From Achromobacter pestifer (GTDB taxonomy: Bacteria; Pseudomonadota; Gammaproteobacteria; Burkholderiales; Burkholderiaceae_B): DNA of 64,000 nt. The translations under genes were made by a program, and so were the position numbers. This document shows positions 1-8,839 of the stretch, piece by piece. How positions within the stretch are numbered: the stretch's first letter is position 1; every line of letters begins with the position of its first letter. The notes under the pieces were generated by a model, which saw only the letters and a program-made list of their open reading frames with translations, did not search any database and had not been told where the DNA came from. The stretch covers positions 124,001 to 188,000 of the forward strand of contig NZ_CADIJX010000003.1 in assembly GCF_902859625.1 (NCBI RefSeq). The letters run 5' to 3'.

Positions 1-1133
1 TGCAGGGCTGGGTCTTCGGGTTCTGCGCCTTGTCCTGGCTGTCGGGCCTGCTGTGGGGGCTGGCTGGCCTGGCCGCAGTGCTGTCACACGACAGCATGAT
101 GCTGGCGTTTGGCTGTGTGATGCTGGCCGGCATGTGCAGCGGTGCGGTGCCGTCGCTATCGGCCTACCCGCCGGCCTATGCCGGATCGGCCTTGGCCATG
201 CTGGCGCCGTTTACCGTGGCCTGCCTGATCGAGGGCGATGGATTGCATCTGGTCTACGCCGCCTTTGCGCTTTGCTTGCTGGGCGTGAACCTGTATTTCA
301 GCATCGTCACCTATCGCAGCCTGAAGACCACGGTGGCACTGCGCTTTGAGAACCTGGGCCTGATCGGCGACTTGCAGCGCGAACGGGACCGCGTGGCCGC
401 TGCCGACCAAGCCAAGACCCGTTTCCTGGCTGCCGCCGGGCACGATCTGCGCCAACCTGTCCATGCGCTGGGCCTGTTCACCGACATTCTTGCCAACCGC
501 GCCCAGCAAGGCGACGCCAGTCCGCAGGACGTGCTGCACGTGGCGCGACGCCAGCAAACCGTGCTGGCCAGCCTGAACCGCTTGCTGGACGGCTTGCTGG
601 ACGTGTCGCGCATGGACGCGCATCTGCTGCGCGTCGAACGGCGGCCGGTCAGCCTGGACGCGCTGTTCGACGAAATCCGGCAAGACTTTGAACCCCAGGC
701 GCAGGCGCAAGGTTTGCGCTTGGCCGTGGTGCCCACGCATCTGGTGCTGGATACGGACCCGACCCTGCTGCGTCGCGTCTTGCACAACCTGCTGAGCAAC
801 GCTTTGTCGTACACGCCCAAAGGCGGCGTGCTGTTGTGCGCGCGTCCTCGACAGGGTGGCGCGTTGATCCAGGTCTGGGACACCGGGGTGGGTATTGCGC
901 CCGATGCGCAAGAGGCGGTTTTCAACGAATTCACGCGCGGTGCCAGCGCGCCAGCGGGGCAGGGACTGGGTTTGGGCTTGGGTCTGGCGATCGTGCGGCG
1001 GCTGACGGGGCTGATGGGCTTTGAGATCCTGCTGCGGTCCACGCCGGGCAAGGGGTCCGTGTTTTCGATCCGCACGCCCGCGTCCGCCCGGGCCGATCAC
1101 ATTCCCGCCATGCATGTAGCGGACAAAAAATAA
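1..1133 (+). CDS. Sensor histidine kinase, 5'-truncated by the window edge
   Basis: The reading frame is open to the left edge, so the N-terminus lies outside the window. Visible parts are several hydrophobic segments (about nt 30-310), a short linker, then a HisKA domain with the phospho-acceptor His in the H-box AAAGHDLRQP (His codon 441-443). A HATPase_c domain follows with N-box LLSNALSYTP, G1 box DTGVGIAPD and a glycine-rich G2 box GLGLGLGLAIV. It ends shortly after the ATPase domain, with no receiver domain. It should autophosphorylate in response to an unknown membrane signal. Its response regulator is not in the window and may lie upstream. Kinase identity is firm; the stimulus is unknown. 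Confidence 0.9.
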   Translation, partial: QGWVFGFCALSWLSGLLWGLAGLAAVLSHDSMMLAFGCVMLAGMCSGAVPSLSAYPPAYAGSALAMLAPFTVACLIEGDGLHLVYAAFALCLLGVNLYFSIVTYRSLKTTVALRFENLGLIGDLQRERDRVAAADQAKTRFLAAAGHDLRQPVHALGLFTDILANRAQQGDASPQDVLHVARRQQTVLASLNRLLDGLLDVSRMDAHLLRVERRPVSLDALFDEIRQDFEPQAQAQGLRLAVVPTHLVLDTDPTLLRRVLHNLLSNALSYTPKGGVLLCARPRQGGALIQVWDTGVGIAPDAQEAVFNEFTRGASAPAGQGLGLGLGLAIVRRLTGLMGFEILLRSTPGKGSVFSIRTPASARADHIPAMHVADKK

Positions 1134-1217
1134 TCAGTTGAAGTCCGGGCTCCGCCCTTCTGTAATAGACGCCAGGCGTCCTTTGATCAGGACGCTGCGT
1201 CAGACAGGAGAACCGCC

Positions 1218-2462
1218 ATGCCGTCCCCGCTTGCCAAGTCTTCCCCGGATGCTTCATCGCTATGGCTGCTGGTGCTTGCTGGCGGTATCGTCATGGGCTT
1301 GGCCCTGGGCGTGCGTCACGTGCAGGGCCTGTTCCTGTTGCCGGTGTCGATGGATAGGGGCTGGAGCCGTGAAACCTTCGCCATGGCGATGGCCGTGCAG
1401 AACCTGACATGGGGCATCGCGCAGCCTTTTACCGGCATGATCGCTGACCGCTTCGGGTCGGCCAAGGTCATTGCCGGGGGGCTGGTTTGTTACGCGCTGG
1501 GGTTGGTCGGCATGGCGTATGCCGCGACGCCTGCTGTGTTTCTGCTGACGGCTGGCGTGTGCATCGGCATTGCGCTGTCCGGGACGGCGTTTGCTGTCAT
1601 CTATGGCGCATTGAGCCGCCTGGTGCCCGCCGAACGCCGGGGTTGGGCGCTGGGGGGGGCGGGCGCGGTGGGCGGACTGGGCCAGTTCACCATGGTGCCG
1701 GCCGCGCAATGGCTCATTGGCGGCTGGGGCTGGGTCAGTGCCTTGCTGGTATTCGCAGTGACGTTAGCCATCGTGCTGCCGCTGGCATGGCCGTTGCGCG
1801 AGCCTGCTCGCGGCGCGCATGATCCCGCTTCACCCGATGCGGGGCTGACCATGCGCGCCGCGATCCGGGAAGCTTTCGCGCAGCCCGGATTCTGGCTGCT
1901 GAACCTGGGATTCCTGGCTTGCGGTTTCCAGCTGGCGTTCATTGGCACGCACCTGCCCGCGTACTTGATGGACAAAGGCCTGCGCGCCGCCGATGCCGTG
2001 GCGGCGCTGGCGATCATTGCGCTGACCAATGTGATGGGCACGTACGTCTGCGGTGTCCTGGGGACGCGCCATCGCCGCAAGTACCTGCTGGCGGGCATCT
2101 ATCTGTTGCGCACCGCGGCCATCGCGCTTTTTCTGCTGTTGCCGCTATCCACCTGGACCGTCTATGCGTTCGCCGCGATCATAGGGTTTGTCTGGCTGGG
2201 CACGGTGCCGCTGACCAATGGCTTGATCACGCAGGTGTTTGGCGTGCGCTACATCACCACGCTGTTCGGCTTCGTGTTCTTTGGCCATCAGCTGGGCTCG
2301 TTCCTGGGGGTGTGGCTGGGCGGCGTCGTGTTTGAAGCCACCCGGTCCTACGACCTGATATGGCTGGGCGCGATGGCGCTGGGCATCTTGTCCGCCATGC
2401 TGCACTGGCCCATAGACGACCGCGAGATCACGCGGGTCCGGCCCGTCAGTGTGTCCGGCTGA
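1218..2462 (+). CDS. MFS transporter, OFA/monocarboxylate-like
   Basis: A 414-residue integral membrane protein with about 12 hydrophobic segments. It has the MFS loop-2/3 motif GMIADRFGSAKV (near residues 74-85) and a central hydrophilic loop around residues 195-215 (REPARGAHDPASPDAG). The layout resembles the oxalate/formate antiporter or monocarboxylate branch of the MFS; the substrate cannot be read from sequence. The ATG follows a CAGGAG ribosome site by a normal distance. It lies 84 bp after the kinase gene and converges with the cupin gene, leaving only 2 bp between the two stops. Confidence 0.85.
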   Translation: MPSPLAKSSPDASSLWLLVLAGGIVMGLALGVRHVQGLFLLPVSMDRGWSRETFAMAMAVQNLTWGIAQPFTGMIADRFGSAKVIAGGLVCYALGLVGMAYAATPAVFLLTAGVCIGIALSGTAFAVIYGALSRLVPAERRGWALGGAGAVGGLGQFTMVPAAQWLIGGWGWVSALLVFAVTLAIVLPLAWPLREPARGAHDPASPDAGLTMRAAIREAFAQPGFWLLNLGFLACGFQLAFIGTHLPAYLMDKGLRAADAVAALAIIALTNVMGTYVCGVLGTRHRRKYLLAGIYLLRTAAIALFLLLPLSTWTVYAFAAIIGFVWLGTVPLTNGLITQVFGVRYITTLFGFVFFGHQLGSFLGVWLGGVVFEATRSYDLIWLGAMALGILSAMLHWPIDDREITRVRPVSVSG

Positions 2463-2464
2463 CC

Positions 2465-2845
2465 CTATAGCGGGCGGTGCTGCGTGCCGGCGCCCATGGT
2501 GATGTGCAGCATGCCACAGGGTTCGATCACCTTGACGGTATGCCATGCGCCCTTGGGGATCACATAGGCGTCGCCCGCCAGCATCCTCACGACTTGGATG
2601 CCTGTTGGCCATTCCAGGTGCAGCTCGGCCGCGCCCGACATCAAGCGCACCACCTCGTCCGCTTCGGGGTGCATTTCCCATTGCGGCCAGTCCGCGGCGA
2701 AGGTGTATTCGGACACCAGCCAATCGCGGCCATAGCGGTCCAGTTCATCGGGCGACTGGGACCAGAACGCTTCGCCTCCGTTCACGGGGGATGCGGCGCC
2801 GGCGGCATCCAGCAAGACATAGTGCGTCGACAGATTGGTGGTCAT
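2465..2845 (-). CDS. Small cupin-domain protein
   Basis: A 126-residue single-domain protein with a cupin-like beta barrel. The histidine/glutamate-rich stretch EYTFAADWPQWEMHPEADEV resembles cupin motif 1. The segment PTGIQVVRMLAGDAYVIPKG followed by WHTVKVIEPCGMLHITMG resembles the conserved G-D-x-x-x-x-P-x-G and motif 2 with its metal-binding His. The chosen ATG has AAGGA eight bases upstream; a TTG and another ATG lie further upstream in frame but lack this site. Cupins of this size bind small ligands or act as isomerases or dioxygenases. No specific role is assignable. Confidence 0.75.
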   Translation of the reverse strand: MTTNLSTHYVLLDAAGAASPVNGGEAFWSQSPDELDRYGRDWLVSEYTFAADWPQWEMHPEADEVVRLMSGAAELHLEWPTGIQVVRMLAGDAYVIPKGAWHTVKVIEPCGMLHITMGAGTQHRPL

Positions 2846-2983
2846 GGTGCGCATCCTTGGGTTGGGGGCGTACAACCATATTAACGAGGCCGGCGGGATT
2901 TGAACCGATCATTCATCAGGGCGCCGGCAGACTCGCTTGAAGCGATATCATGTCGAACATCAGCAATCACAACGGGAAAGGCG

Positions 2984-3223
2984 ATGAGCCAGGGGTTCGA
3001 TGGGGTCAGGCCCGCGTCCGAATCGTCCATCGAGATCGGCTTCTTCTATGATGGCCGGCATTGCGTCGAGCGCATCCGCGTCAAACCCACCGCCGCCAAC
3101 CTGAAGCGCGCCGCCGATCGCCGGGCGGCCATCCTCGCGGCCATTGCACGCGGTGATTTCGACTACGACGCTGAATTTCCCAAACGCGGCACGCCGCTCA
3201 AGCCATCACAGGGTTCCGCATGA
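2984..3223 (+). CDS. Stand-alone integrase Arm DNA-binding domain (DUF3596-like)
   Basis: A 79-residue protein whose middle (SSIEIGFFYDGRHCVERIRV, then KPTAANLKRAADRRAAILAAIARGDFDY) matches the N-terminal Arm DNA-binding domain of tyrosine-family phage integrases. The core-binding and catalytic domains that should follow are absent. The frame ends in an ATGA overlap with the next gene, so it may be translationally coupled to it. Either it is a domesticated DNA-binding protein or the remnant of an integrase whose catalytic part was lost. The recognition is by sequence pattern only. Confidence 0.7.
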   Translation: MSQGFDGVRPASESSIEIGFFYDGRHCVERIRVKPTAANLKRAADRRAAILAAIARGDFDYDAEFPKRGTPLKPSQGSA

Positions 3224-3786
3224 CAAGCATTACGCAGTTGGCCGTCAATGATCTGACGCCGCAGGCTTTCACGGCATATGGCTGGATGTTGGGCAAGCCC
3301 ATGCCGGACGGCAATGGCGTGCCGCTGTTCTCCAATCCGGCCACCGATTTCTGGCAGGAACACGTATTCAACACGGGAGCGGGCGGCGACGCCGAGCTGC
3401 TGTGGGTCAACTACCGCAGCCCGTCCGTGGAAATCGGCAGTCTGGAAAAGCATCTGCTGACGCAGCAGGCCATCGTGCCGCTGACGGGCCAGATCATTCA
3501 GGTGGTGGCCAAAAGCGCCGCTGACGGCAGCCCGGACCTGGCGTCGCTGGCCGCTTTCCGCGTGCCGCAAGGACAAGGCATCTGCATGCGGCCAGGGTGC
3601 TGGCACGCGACTCGCGTGGTCGACGCGGAAGTCACCTGCCTGATGTTGACCCGGCGTTCCACCACGGTGGACTTGATCCAGCACTTGACGACCGATGCGC
3701 GGGCATCGGAAAGCACCATCGTGGCGATTCCCCTGCAACGGCTGGAAGGCCTGGCCGAACTGGCGCAGGAAAGCGCCGGGCAATAA
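3220..3786 (+). CDS. allA: Ureidoglycolate lyase family protein (AllA-like)
   Basis: A 188-residue cupin-fold protein resembling ureidoglycolate lyase, which splits ureidoglycolate into glyoxylate and urea at the end of allantoin breakdown. Supporting segments are LTPQAFTAYGWMLGKPMP at the N-terminus, the EHLLTQQA-like stretch EKHLLTQQAIVPLTGQ in the middle, and the C-terminal GQGICMRPGCWHATRVV, which carries the family His. No other allantoin or urate genes are adjacent, although a purine permease lies 31 kb away. The start codon overlaps the stop of the arm-domain gene (ATGA). It could instead act on a related ureido or hydroxy acid. Confidence 0.75.
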   Translation: MTSITQLAVNDLTPQAFTAYGWMLGKPMPDGNGVPLFSNPATDFWQEHVFNTGAGGDAELLWVNYRSPSVEIGSLEKHLLTQQAIVPLTGQIIQVVAKSAADGSPDLASLAAFRVPQGQGICMRPGCWHATRVVDAEVTCLMLTRRSTTVDLIQHLTTDARASESTIVAIPLQRLEGLAELAQESAGQ

Positions 3787-3801
3787 CGCAGGCTGACCGC
3801 G

Positions 3802-4395
3802 TCAATCCGCTTCGCTGCACGCCACGCCCAGGCGTTTGAACAGCGGCCACTTGTTGCGGTAGCGGTCTGTCCAGCACATGGCGGTGAATGCCGCGAACGG
3901 CTCGTGCACCTCATGCACCATGATCCGCGCGGCCGCTGCGTCGTCTTTGGGGCAGAAAGGCTGACCGGGATTCGGGTACAGCACGCCTTCCCATACCGCG
4001 CGATCGCAGTGGGCGCAGAAATTGGTCCACTCGCCATTCCGATCCGGATTCTGGCGCAGGGTGGGTGCCAGGTGCCCCAGCGTGCTTGCGACAGATGCCG
4101 ACAAGATCCCGATCTGACTAAGCAGTGCGGGTCCGGCGATCTCTTGCCATTGCGCCGGGCTGAACAGCCATTCGCGGAACGCATCGGGCGCCAGCCCCAT
4201 GCTGTCGCCGTCATCGTCCAATTCGATATCGCCGTCCGTACTGAGATGGTCGGGCGGTACGGCCAGCGCAAACACCGATGTGGATTTTCCGCAACCGGCG
4301 CAATCGTGCGTGGCTTGCAGCACGTAGTACGACGGCGCGCGCAGATTGGCATCCGTATCGTCGTCGCGGGCCATATTTCTATTCTGCGTATCCAT
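3802..4395 (-). CDS. Hypothetical protein with paired CxxC motifs
   Basis: About 197 residues, not recognised. It has an N-terminal CAGC motif (ATHDCAGCGKST) and a central CAHC motif (TNFCAHCDRAVW), followed by a third cysteine in PGQPFCPKDD. This spacing looks like a zinc-ribbon or rubredoxin-type knuckle. The middle is acidic (TDGDIELDDDGDSM). There is no signal peptide or membrane segment, so it is probably cytoplasmic. The start is uncertain: an ATG 60 bases upstream has GGAG directly against it with no spacing, whereas this ATG has AGGAG about 13 bases upstream. It is divergent from the DUF1254 lipoprotein gene. Confidence 0.6.
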   Translation of the reverse strand: MDTQNRNMARDDDTDANLRAPSYYVLQATHDCAGCGKSTSVFALAVPPDHLSTDGDIELDDDGDSMGLAPDAFREWLFSPAQWQEIAGPALLSQIGILSASVASTLGHLAPTLRQNPDRNGEWTNFCAHCDRAVWEGVLYPNPGQPFCPKDDAAAARIMVHEVHEPFAAFTAMCWTDRYRNKWPLFKRLGVACSEAD

Positions 4396-4556
4396 GCCTG
4401 TTATGTTGCTCCTGTTGGAAGCGGTGCCGATCGCGCCGCGCCGCTTCTTCTTCATCTCCGGGAAATATGCCAGAATCGTCCCCGGAATCCCTGCCTTGCC
4501 CGCGACGCTGCCGCCACCAGGGCGTTGCCAACATCACGAAAGTGTTGGAGTCAACC

Positions 4557-6029
4557 ATGCGTGACCGCCAGAGTAGCACTGGATTTTCCCAAGCCGCAGG
4601 CATGGTGCCTGCACGATGGATCATCACGGCCTTATTGGCCGGCGGTCTGGCCGGATGCAGTTTCACATCGCCCGACGAAGCCACGGGCTCGCAATCCGTC
4701 GGCATTCAAGGCGTTACCGCACAGCAGGCGCGCAGTATCGCCCGCGAAGCCTATCTATACGGCACGCCCATGGTCGCCAGTTACCAGACCATGTATGCGT
4801 TCAGCATCGATCAGAAAAACCCGCAGTACAAAGGGCCGTTCAACACGGTCAACAACATCGCACGGGTGTTCTCACCCGACGACACCGCATTGGTCACGCC
4901 CAACGCCGACACGCCGTATTCATTCGCCGTGCTGGATCTGCGCGCCGAACCTGTCGTTATTTCCGTGCCGCCCATGGAAAAGCGGCGTTACTTCGTCCTG
5001 CAATTGATGGATCTGTATACCTACAATTTTGCGTATATCGGTAGCCGTACCACGGGCAACGACGGAGGCCGTTTCCTGATCGCCGGGCCGCGCTGGAACG
5101 GCTCCGTGCCCAAAGGCATCACCAAGGTGATCAAGTCCGAAACCGAACTGGTCAACATGGTGGGCCGGACCCAGTTGTTCAATGCCGCCGATCTTGAAAA
5201 CGTCAAGCGCATCCAGGCCCGCTACAAGATCCAGCCCTTGTCGGCCTTTACCCGGCGGCCTGCGCCGCCCGCGCCCGCAGCGGTGGACTGGATCGCGCCG
5301 GTGCCGCCCGGCGAGATGCGGACGTCTCTGGAGTTCTACAACCAGCTGGCCTTCCTGCTGCAATTCGCGCCCACCCATCCCACCGAGAAATGGCTGCGCG
5401 AACGCTTCGCCAGCATCGGCCTGAAGCCGGGCCAGCCCTTTAACGTCGACAGCCGGAATCCGGCGTTGCGCCGAGCCTTGCAGGAAGGCATGCACACGGC
5501 ACAGAACGACATCGACAAGAACCGCACGACGCTGGGCGGTAAGACCGACACGCTTTTCGGCGACCGCAATACGCTGAAGAACGACTATCTGTCGCGGGCC
5601 ACCGGCGCGCAGATCGGCATCGGCGCCAACAGCCGTGACGAAGCGCTGTATCCCGTGCTGGAAAAGGACAGCCGCGGCCAGGATCTGGACGGCAGATACG
5701 CATACACGCTGCGCTTCGCGCCGCGCAGCCTGCCGCCCGTCAATGCGTTCTGGTCCGTGACCATGTACCGGCTGCCCGACCAGTTGCTGGCACCGAATCC
5801 CATCAACCGCTACCTGATCAATTCTTCCATGCTGCCATCCTTGAAGAAGGATGCGGACGGCGGGTTGACGCTCTACATCCAGGCGCAATCGCCCGGCACG
5901 GGCAAGGAGTCCAACTGGCTGCCCGCGCCGGAAGGCCCCTTCATGGTGACCATGCGGTACTACTGGCCCAAGCCGGACATGCTGAATGGGAAGTGGGTCT
6001 CGCCGGAAATCGAGCGGGTGGCGAAGTAG
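4557..6029 (+). CDS. DUF1254/DUF1214 lipoprotein
   Basis: A 490-residue exported protein. The first 35 residues form a lipoprotein signal peptide (hydrophobic WIITALLAGG then lipobox LAGC), so it is likely anchored in an envelope membrane. The N-terminal half (AREAYLYGTPMVASYQTMYA, then TPNADTPYSFAVLDLRAEP) is DUF1254. The C-terminal part (FAPRSLPPVNAFWSVTMY and RYYWPKPDMLNGKW) is DUF1214, and the two commonly occur together. The function of the family is unknown. The ATG has GGAG six bases upstream. It is followed after 11 bp by a LysR gene on the same strand. Confidence 0.88.
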   Translation: MRDRQSSTGFSQAAGMVPARWIITALLAGGLAGCSFTSPDEATGSQSVGIQGVTAQQARSIAREAYLYGTPMVASYQTMYAFSIDQKNPQYKGPFNTVNNIARVFSPDDTALVTPNADTPYSFAVLDLRAEPVVISVPPMEKRRYFVLQLMDLYTYNFAYIGSRTTGNDGGRFLIAGPRWNGSVPKGITKVIKSETELVNMVGRTQLFNAADLENVKRIQARYKIQPLSAFTRRPAPPAPAAVDWIAPVPPGEMRTSLEFYNQLAFLLQFAPTHPTEKWLRERFASIGLKPGQPFNVDSRNPALRRALQEGMHTAQNDIDKNRTTLGGKTDTLFGDRNTLKNDYLSRATGAQIGIGANSRDEALYPVLEKDSRGQDLDGRYAYTLRFAPRSLPPVNAFWSVTMYRLPDQLLAPNPINRYLINSSMLPSLKKDADGGLTLYIQAQSPGTGKESNWLPAPEGPFMVTMRYYWPKPDMLNGKWVSPEIERVAK

Positions 6030-6040
6030 GCGCCAGGGGC

Positions 6041-6970
6041 ATGAAACGCAACTTCAACATCCACGATCTGCGTATCTTCTATACCGTCGTCATGACCGGG
6101 TCGACCCGTCAGGCGGCGCAGATCATGCATCTGACGCAACCGGCGATCAGCCACGCGGTCTCGCGCCTGGAAAGCGCCACGGGCGTGCAGTTGTTCGACC
6201 GTTCGCACAAGACCTTGCGGCCCACCGAGGCCGGGCAGTATTTGTACACCGAAGCGAAGTTCGTGCTGGACGAGCTGGTGCGCATCGACGAAGCGCTGCA
6301 TAGCATCGAGCAATTCGGCGGCCGGGGTTTGCGCATTGCGTCGTCGCCAGCACTGGCGCTGTGCTACGCGCCAGAGGCCGTGAAGCGTTACCTGGACGAA
6401 CATGGCAAACGGCCGTTCTCGGTGGATGTGGAATCGTCGGTGCAAGTGATCAGCGCGGTAGAGACGATGCGGGCGGACTTCGGCCTGGGGGCTGTCGGGC
6501 GCGACAGCCCGCGGCTGAACTTCACGCCCTTTCTGCGTACCGACGTGATGGCCATTGCGCATCGGGACCATCCGCTGGCCGGGTGCGGCGTGGTGGCGGT
6601 GGCGGACATCACGCCAGACACCTTCGTCAAGCCGTTGTGGTCCGACTATGTGGTGGCGCAAGGCGATGTGGCCGATTCGATGCTGCTGGACTCCGGCATG
6701 CAGGCGCATATGACCTTGGTGCCGGGAACCGTCCGCGCGGTGAAGGGCATCAGCCTGATCAACGCGCTATCGGCCTCGGACATCGTGTCGGTCTACCCCG
6801 ACCTGATCGCCTTGCCGCTGGCATCCAGGCAGTGGTTCGACTTCGTGTTGATCACCCGCCAGGAAGCGCAGAATCAGGATCTGACCGAACGCTTGCTGGG
6901 CGCGCTGCACGCCACGGCCCAGGCTCGCCGCACGGGGGTATTTGGCGACACGATCCAACTGATCGGCTAG
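6041..6970 (+). CDS. LysR-family transcriptional regulator
   Basis: A 309-residue LysR regulator. The N-terminal winged helix-turn-helix is clear: LRIFYTVVMTGSTRQAAQIMHLTQPAISHAVSRLE, then FDRSHKTLRPTEAGQ (residues about 9-65). A periplasmic-binding-like effector domain follows. Its stop codon interleaves with that of the converging binding-protein gene in a shared CTAG. It may control the DUF1254 gene just upstream or the converging transport gene. The inducer is unknown. Confidence 0.9.
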   Translation: MKRNFNIHDLRIFYTVVMTGSTRQAAQIMHLTQPAISHAVSRLESATGVQLFDRSHKTLRPTEAGQYLYTEAKFVLDELVRIDEALHSIEQFGGRGLRIASSPALALCYAPEAVKRYLDEHGKRPFSVDVESSVQVISAVETMRADFGLGAVGRDSPRLNFTPFLRTDVMAIAHRDHPLAGCGVVAVADITPDTFVKPLWSDYVVAQGDVADSMLLDSGMQAHMTLVPGTVRAVKGISLINALSASDIVSVYPDLIALPLASRQWFDFVLITRQEAQNQDLTERLLGALHATAQARRTGVFGDTIQLIG

Positions 6971-8181
6971 CGTGCGGCGCTGGGGCTGCGCATCAACCGG
7001 CAGGTGGATTCCTGTGGCGACGTATAGATCTGATCGCCCGGAATCTGCGCGATCAGCTTGTAGTAGTCCCACGGCCCTTTGGATTCGGCCGGCTTCTTCA
7101 CTTGCATCAGGTACATGTCGTGCACCATCAGCCCGTCGGCGCGGATGTGGGCATCCTTGGCGAAGAAGTCGTTTACGGGATTGGCCTTCAGCCACTTCAT
7201 GATCGTGTCGCCGTCGGTGGAGCCGGTGGCCTGCACCGCTTTCAGATAGGTGGTGGTCACGGAATAGTCGCCCGCCTGAAGCATGGACGGTTTCTTCTTC
7301 ATGCGTTCCTCGAAGCGTGCCGCCCACTTTCGTGAGGCGTCGTCCTGGTCCCAGTACCAGGCCGTGGTCAGATACATGTCTTGCGCCGCAGCCAAGCCTA
7401 GCGCGTGGATATCGGTGATCAATACCAGCAAGCCCGCGATCTTCATTCTTGGCGTCAGGCCGAACTCGGCTGCCGCCTTGACCGCATTGCTGGTGTCGTT
7501 GGCGGAATTTGCCAGCCCCAACACCGTTGCGCCGGATGCCTGCGCCTGCAAGATATACGAGGAGAAATCCGCCGAATTCAGCGGGTGGCGCACGCGGCCT
7601 TTCACCTGGCCGCCATCGGCCTGCACGACCGCTGATGCGTCACGTTCCAGTGCGTGCCCGAACGCATGGTCCACCGTCAGGAAGTACCAATCCTTGTTGC
7701 CTTCTTTAAGCATGGCGCGGGCCGTGCCGCGCGACAGCGATACCGTGTCATAGACATAGTGCACCGTGTAGGGGGTGCATTGCGCATTGGTCAGCTCGGA
7801 TGCGCCCGCGCTGACCACGAAGAACGGCGTCTTCTTCTCTTCGGCCACCTTCGCCATGGCCAGCGCCGCCGCAGAGTTGGCGCCGGCGATCAGCATGTCG
7901 ACGCCTTTCTGATCCAGCCATTCGCGGGCGCGTGACGAGGCGATGTCCGCGCGGTTTTGATGGTCGGCCACCAATACCTCGATCTTCTTGCCCGCCACGG
8001 CGCCGCCCATGTCCGCCACCGCCATCTTGATGGCTTCGGCGCCGCCCGGGCCATCGGCATCCGCCGACAAGCCCGACATATCGGTGATGAAGCCGATGCG
8101 GATCACGCCGTCATCGGCAGTGGCAGCGCCGCTCAGGCTCAGCAGCAAGGTGGCCATGGCCGCATTCAAGGTTTTCTTCAT
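6967..8181 (-). CDS. Branched-chain-amino-acid-type ABC substrate-binding protein (orphan)
   Basis: A 404-residue periplasmic binding protein of the LivJ/LivK (type I fold) family. It has a signal peptide (KTLNAAMATLLLSLSGAATA), the family start IRIGFITDMSGLSADADGPGG, and internal segments IEVLVADHQNRADIASSRAR, DMLIAGANSAAALAMAKV and FLTVDHAFGHALERDA. A GAGACAACATC stretch sits just upstream of the ATG. No permease or ATPase genes accompany it, so it must use a transporter elsewhere or serve another role. The family binds branched-chain amino acids, aromatic acids or ureas; the ligand is not assignable. Confidence 0.9.
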   Translation of the reverse strand: MKKTLNAAMATLLLSLSGAATADDGVIRIGFITDMSGLSADADGPGGAEAIKMAVADMGGAVAGKKIEVLVADHQNRADIASSRAREWLDQKGVDMLIAGANSAAALAMAKVAEEKKTPFFVVSAGASELTNAQCTPYTVHYVYDTVSLSRGTARAMLKEGNKDWYFLTVDHAFGHALERDASAVVQADGGQVKGRVRHPLNSADFSSYILQAQASGATVLGLANSANDTSNAVKAAAEFGLTPRMKIAGLLVLITDIHALGLAAAQDMYLTTAWYWDQDDASRKWAARFEERMKKKPSMLQAGDYSVTTTYLKAVQATGSTDGDTIMKWLKANPVNDFFAKDAHIRADGLMVHDMYLMQVKKPAESKGPWDYYKLIAQIPGDQIYTSPQESTCRLMRSPSAAR

Positions 8182-8339
8182 GATGTTGTCTCCCCCGGGG
8201 TGCGGCCCATTCTGTCGCAGGGTCCTGGCCTTGTCACTTGAACAGAAATTATCAACTGATAGGCTTTACGGTGCTGCGGCGCAGCGTGAATGCGGGCCAA
8301 CCGCTGGCGTGCCATTGCAGAACGTGGCAAGTGCCCAGT

Positions 8340-8369
8340 AAAAAGCCGCCGCCATTGCGTGGCGGCGGC
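8340..8369 (-). terminator. Intrinsic terminator after the YegP-like gene
   Basis: A perfect 9-bp inverted repeat, GCCGCCGCC and GGCGGCGGC, separated by 7 nt. Read leftward it is followed by a run of T. It lies 17 bp past the stop of the YegP-like gene. Confidence 0.85.
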
Positions 8370-8386
8370 CTCTTGCGGAACCGCGA

Positions 8387-8716
8387 TCAAGTCTGGTCTT
8401 TGGTCGGCGACTTGGGGCCGTTCGTCTTGACGGATTCGATGCCCTTGTCCCGCGCCTGCGCGGTCGTGTACATCTCGCTGCGCCCGACCGACTCGCCATT
8501 CGCCGCCACCAGCGAGAAATAATGCGAGCCATCTTTCGCCGTCTTGCGCATATACCGCGCGTCGTCGGCCGCGTATTTCTGCACTGCGGCAATGCCGCCC
8601 TCGGCCGAGGCCTTGGTCGTGTATTGCTCGCTGGTCAGGATCACCTCGTGATTTCCCGCGTGCAGATTGAACATGAACTCGGTCCCGCTACGCTTCAGTA
8701 CAAAGTAACCGCTCAT
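8387..8716 (-). CDS. yegP: YegP-like DUF1508 protein
   Basis: A 109-residue protein with two tandem copies of the short DUF1508 motif. The first is GYFVLKRSGTEFMFNLHAGNHEVILTSEQYTTKASAEGGI and the second DARYMRKTAKDGSHYFSLVAANGESVGRSEMYTTAQARDKGI. Such tandem DUF1508 proteins are small, cytoplasmic and of unknown function. The start is fixed by GGAG six bases upstream of the ATG; a longer antisense frame upstream of this start is only a shadow of the kinase gene. Confidence 0.88.
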   Translation of the reverse strand: MSGYFVLKRSGTEFMFNLHAGNHEVILTSEQYTTKASAEGGIAAVQKYAADDARYMRKTAKDGSHYFSLVAANGESVGRSEMYTTAQARDKGIESVKTNGPKSPTKDQT

Positions 8717-8839
8717 CGTCGTCTCCATTCTTGGTGAAGGGGTAACGCCTGGGCAACTTGCAATACGCCGGGTGGCGTGTGCCGAGGATACTTGATGCGG
8801 ATGACTTTGGAATAGCCGCCTGAAATACAATCGCAGGCT

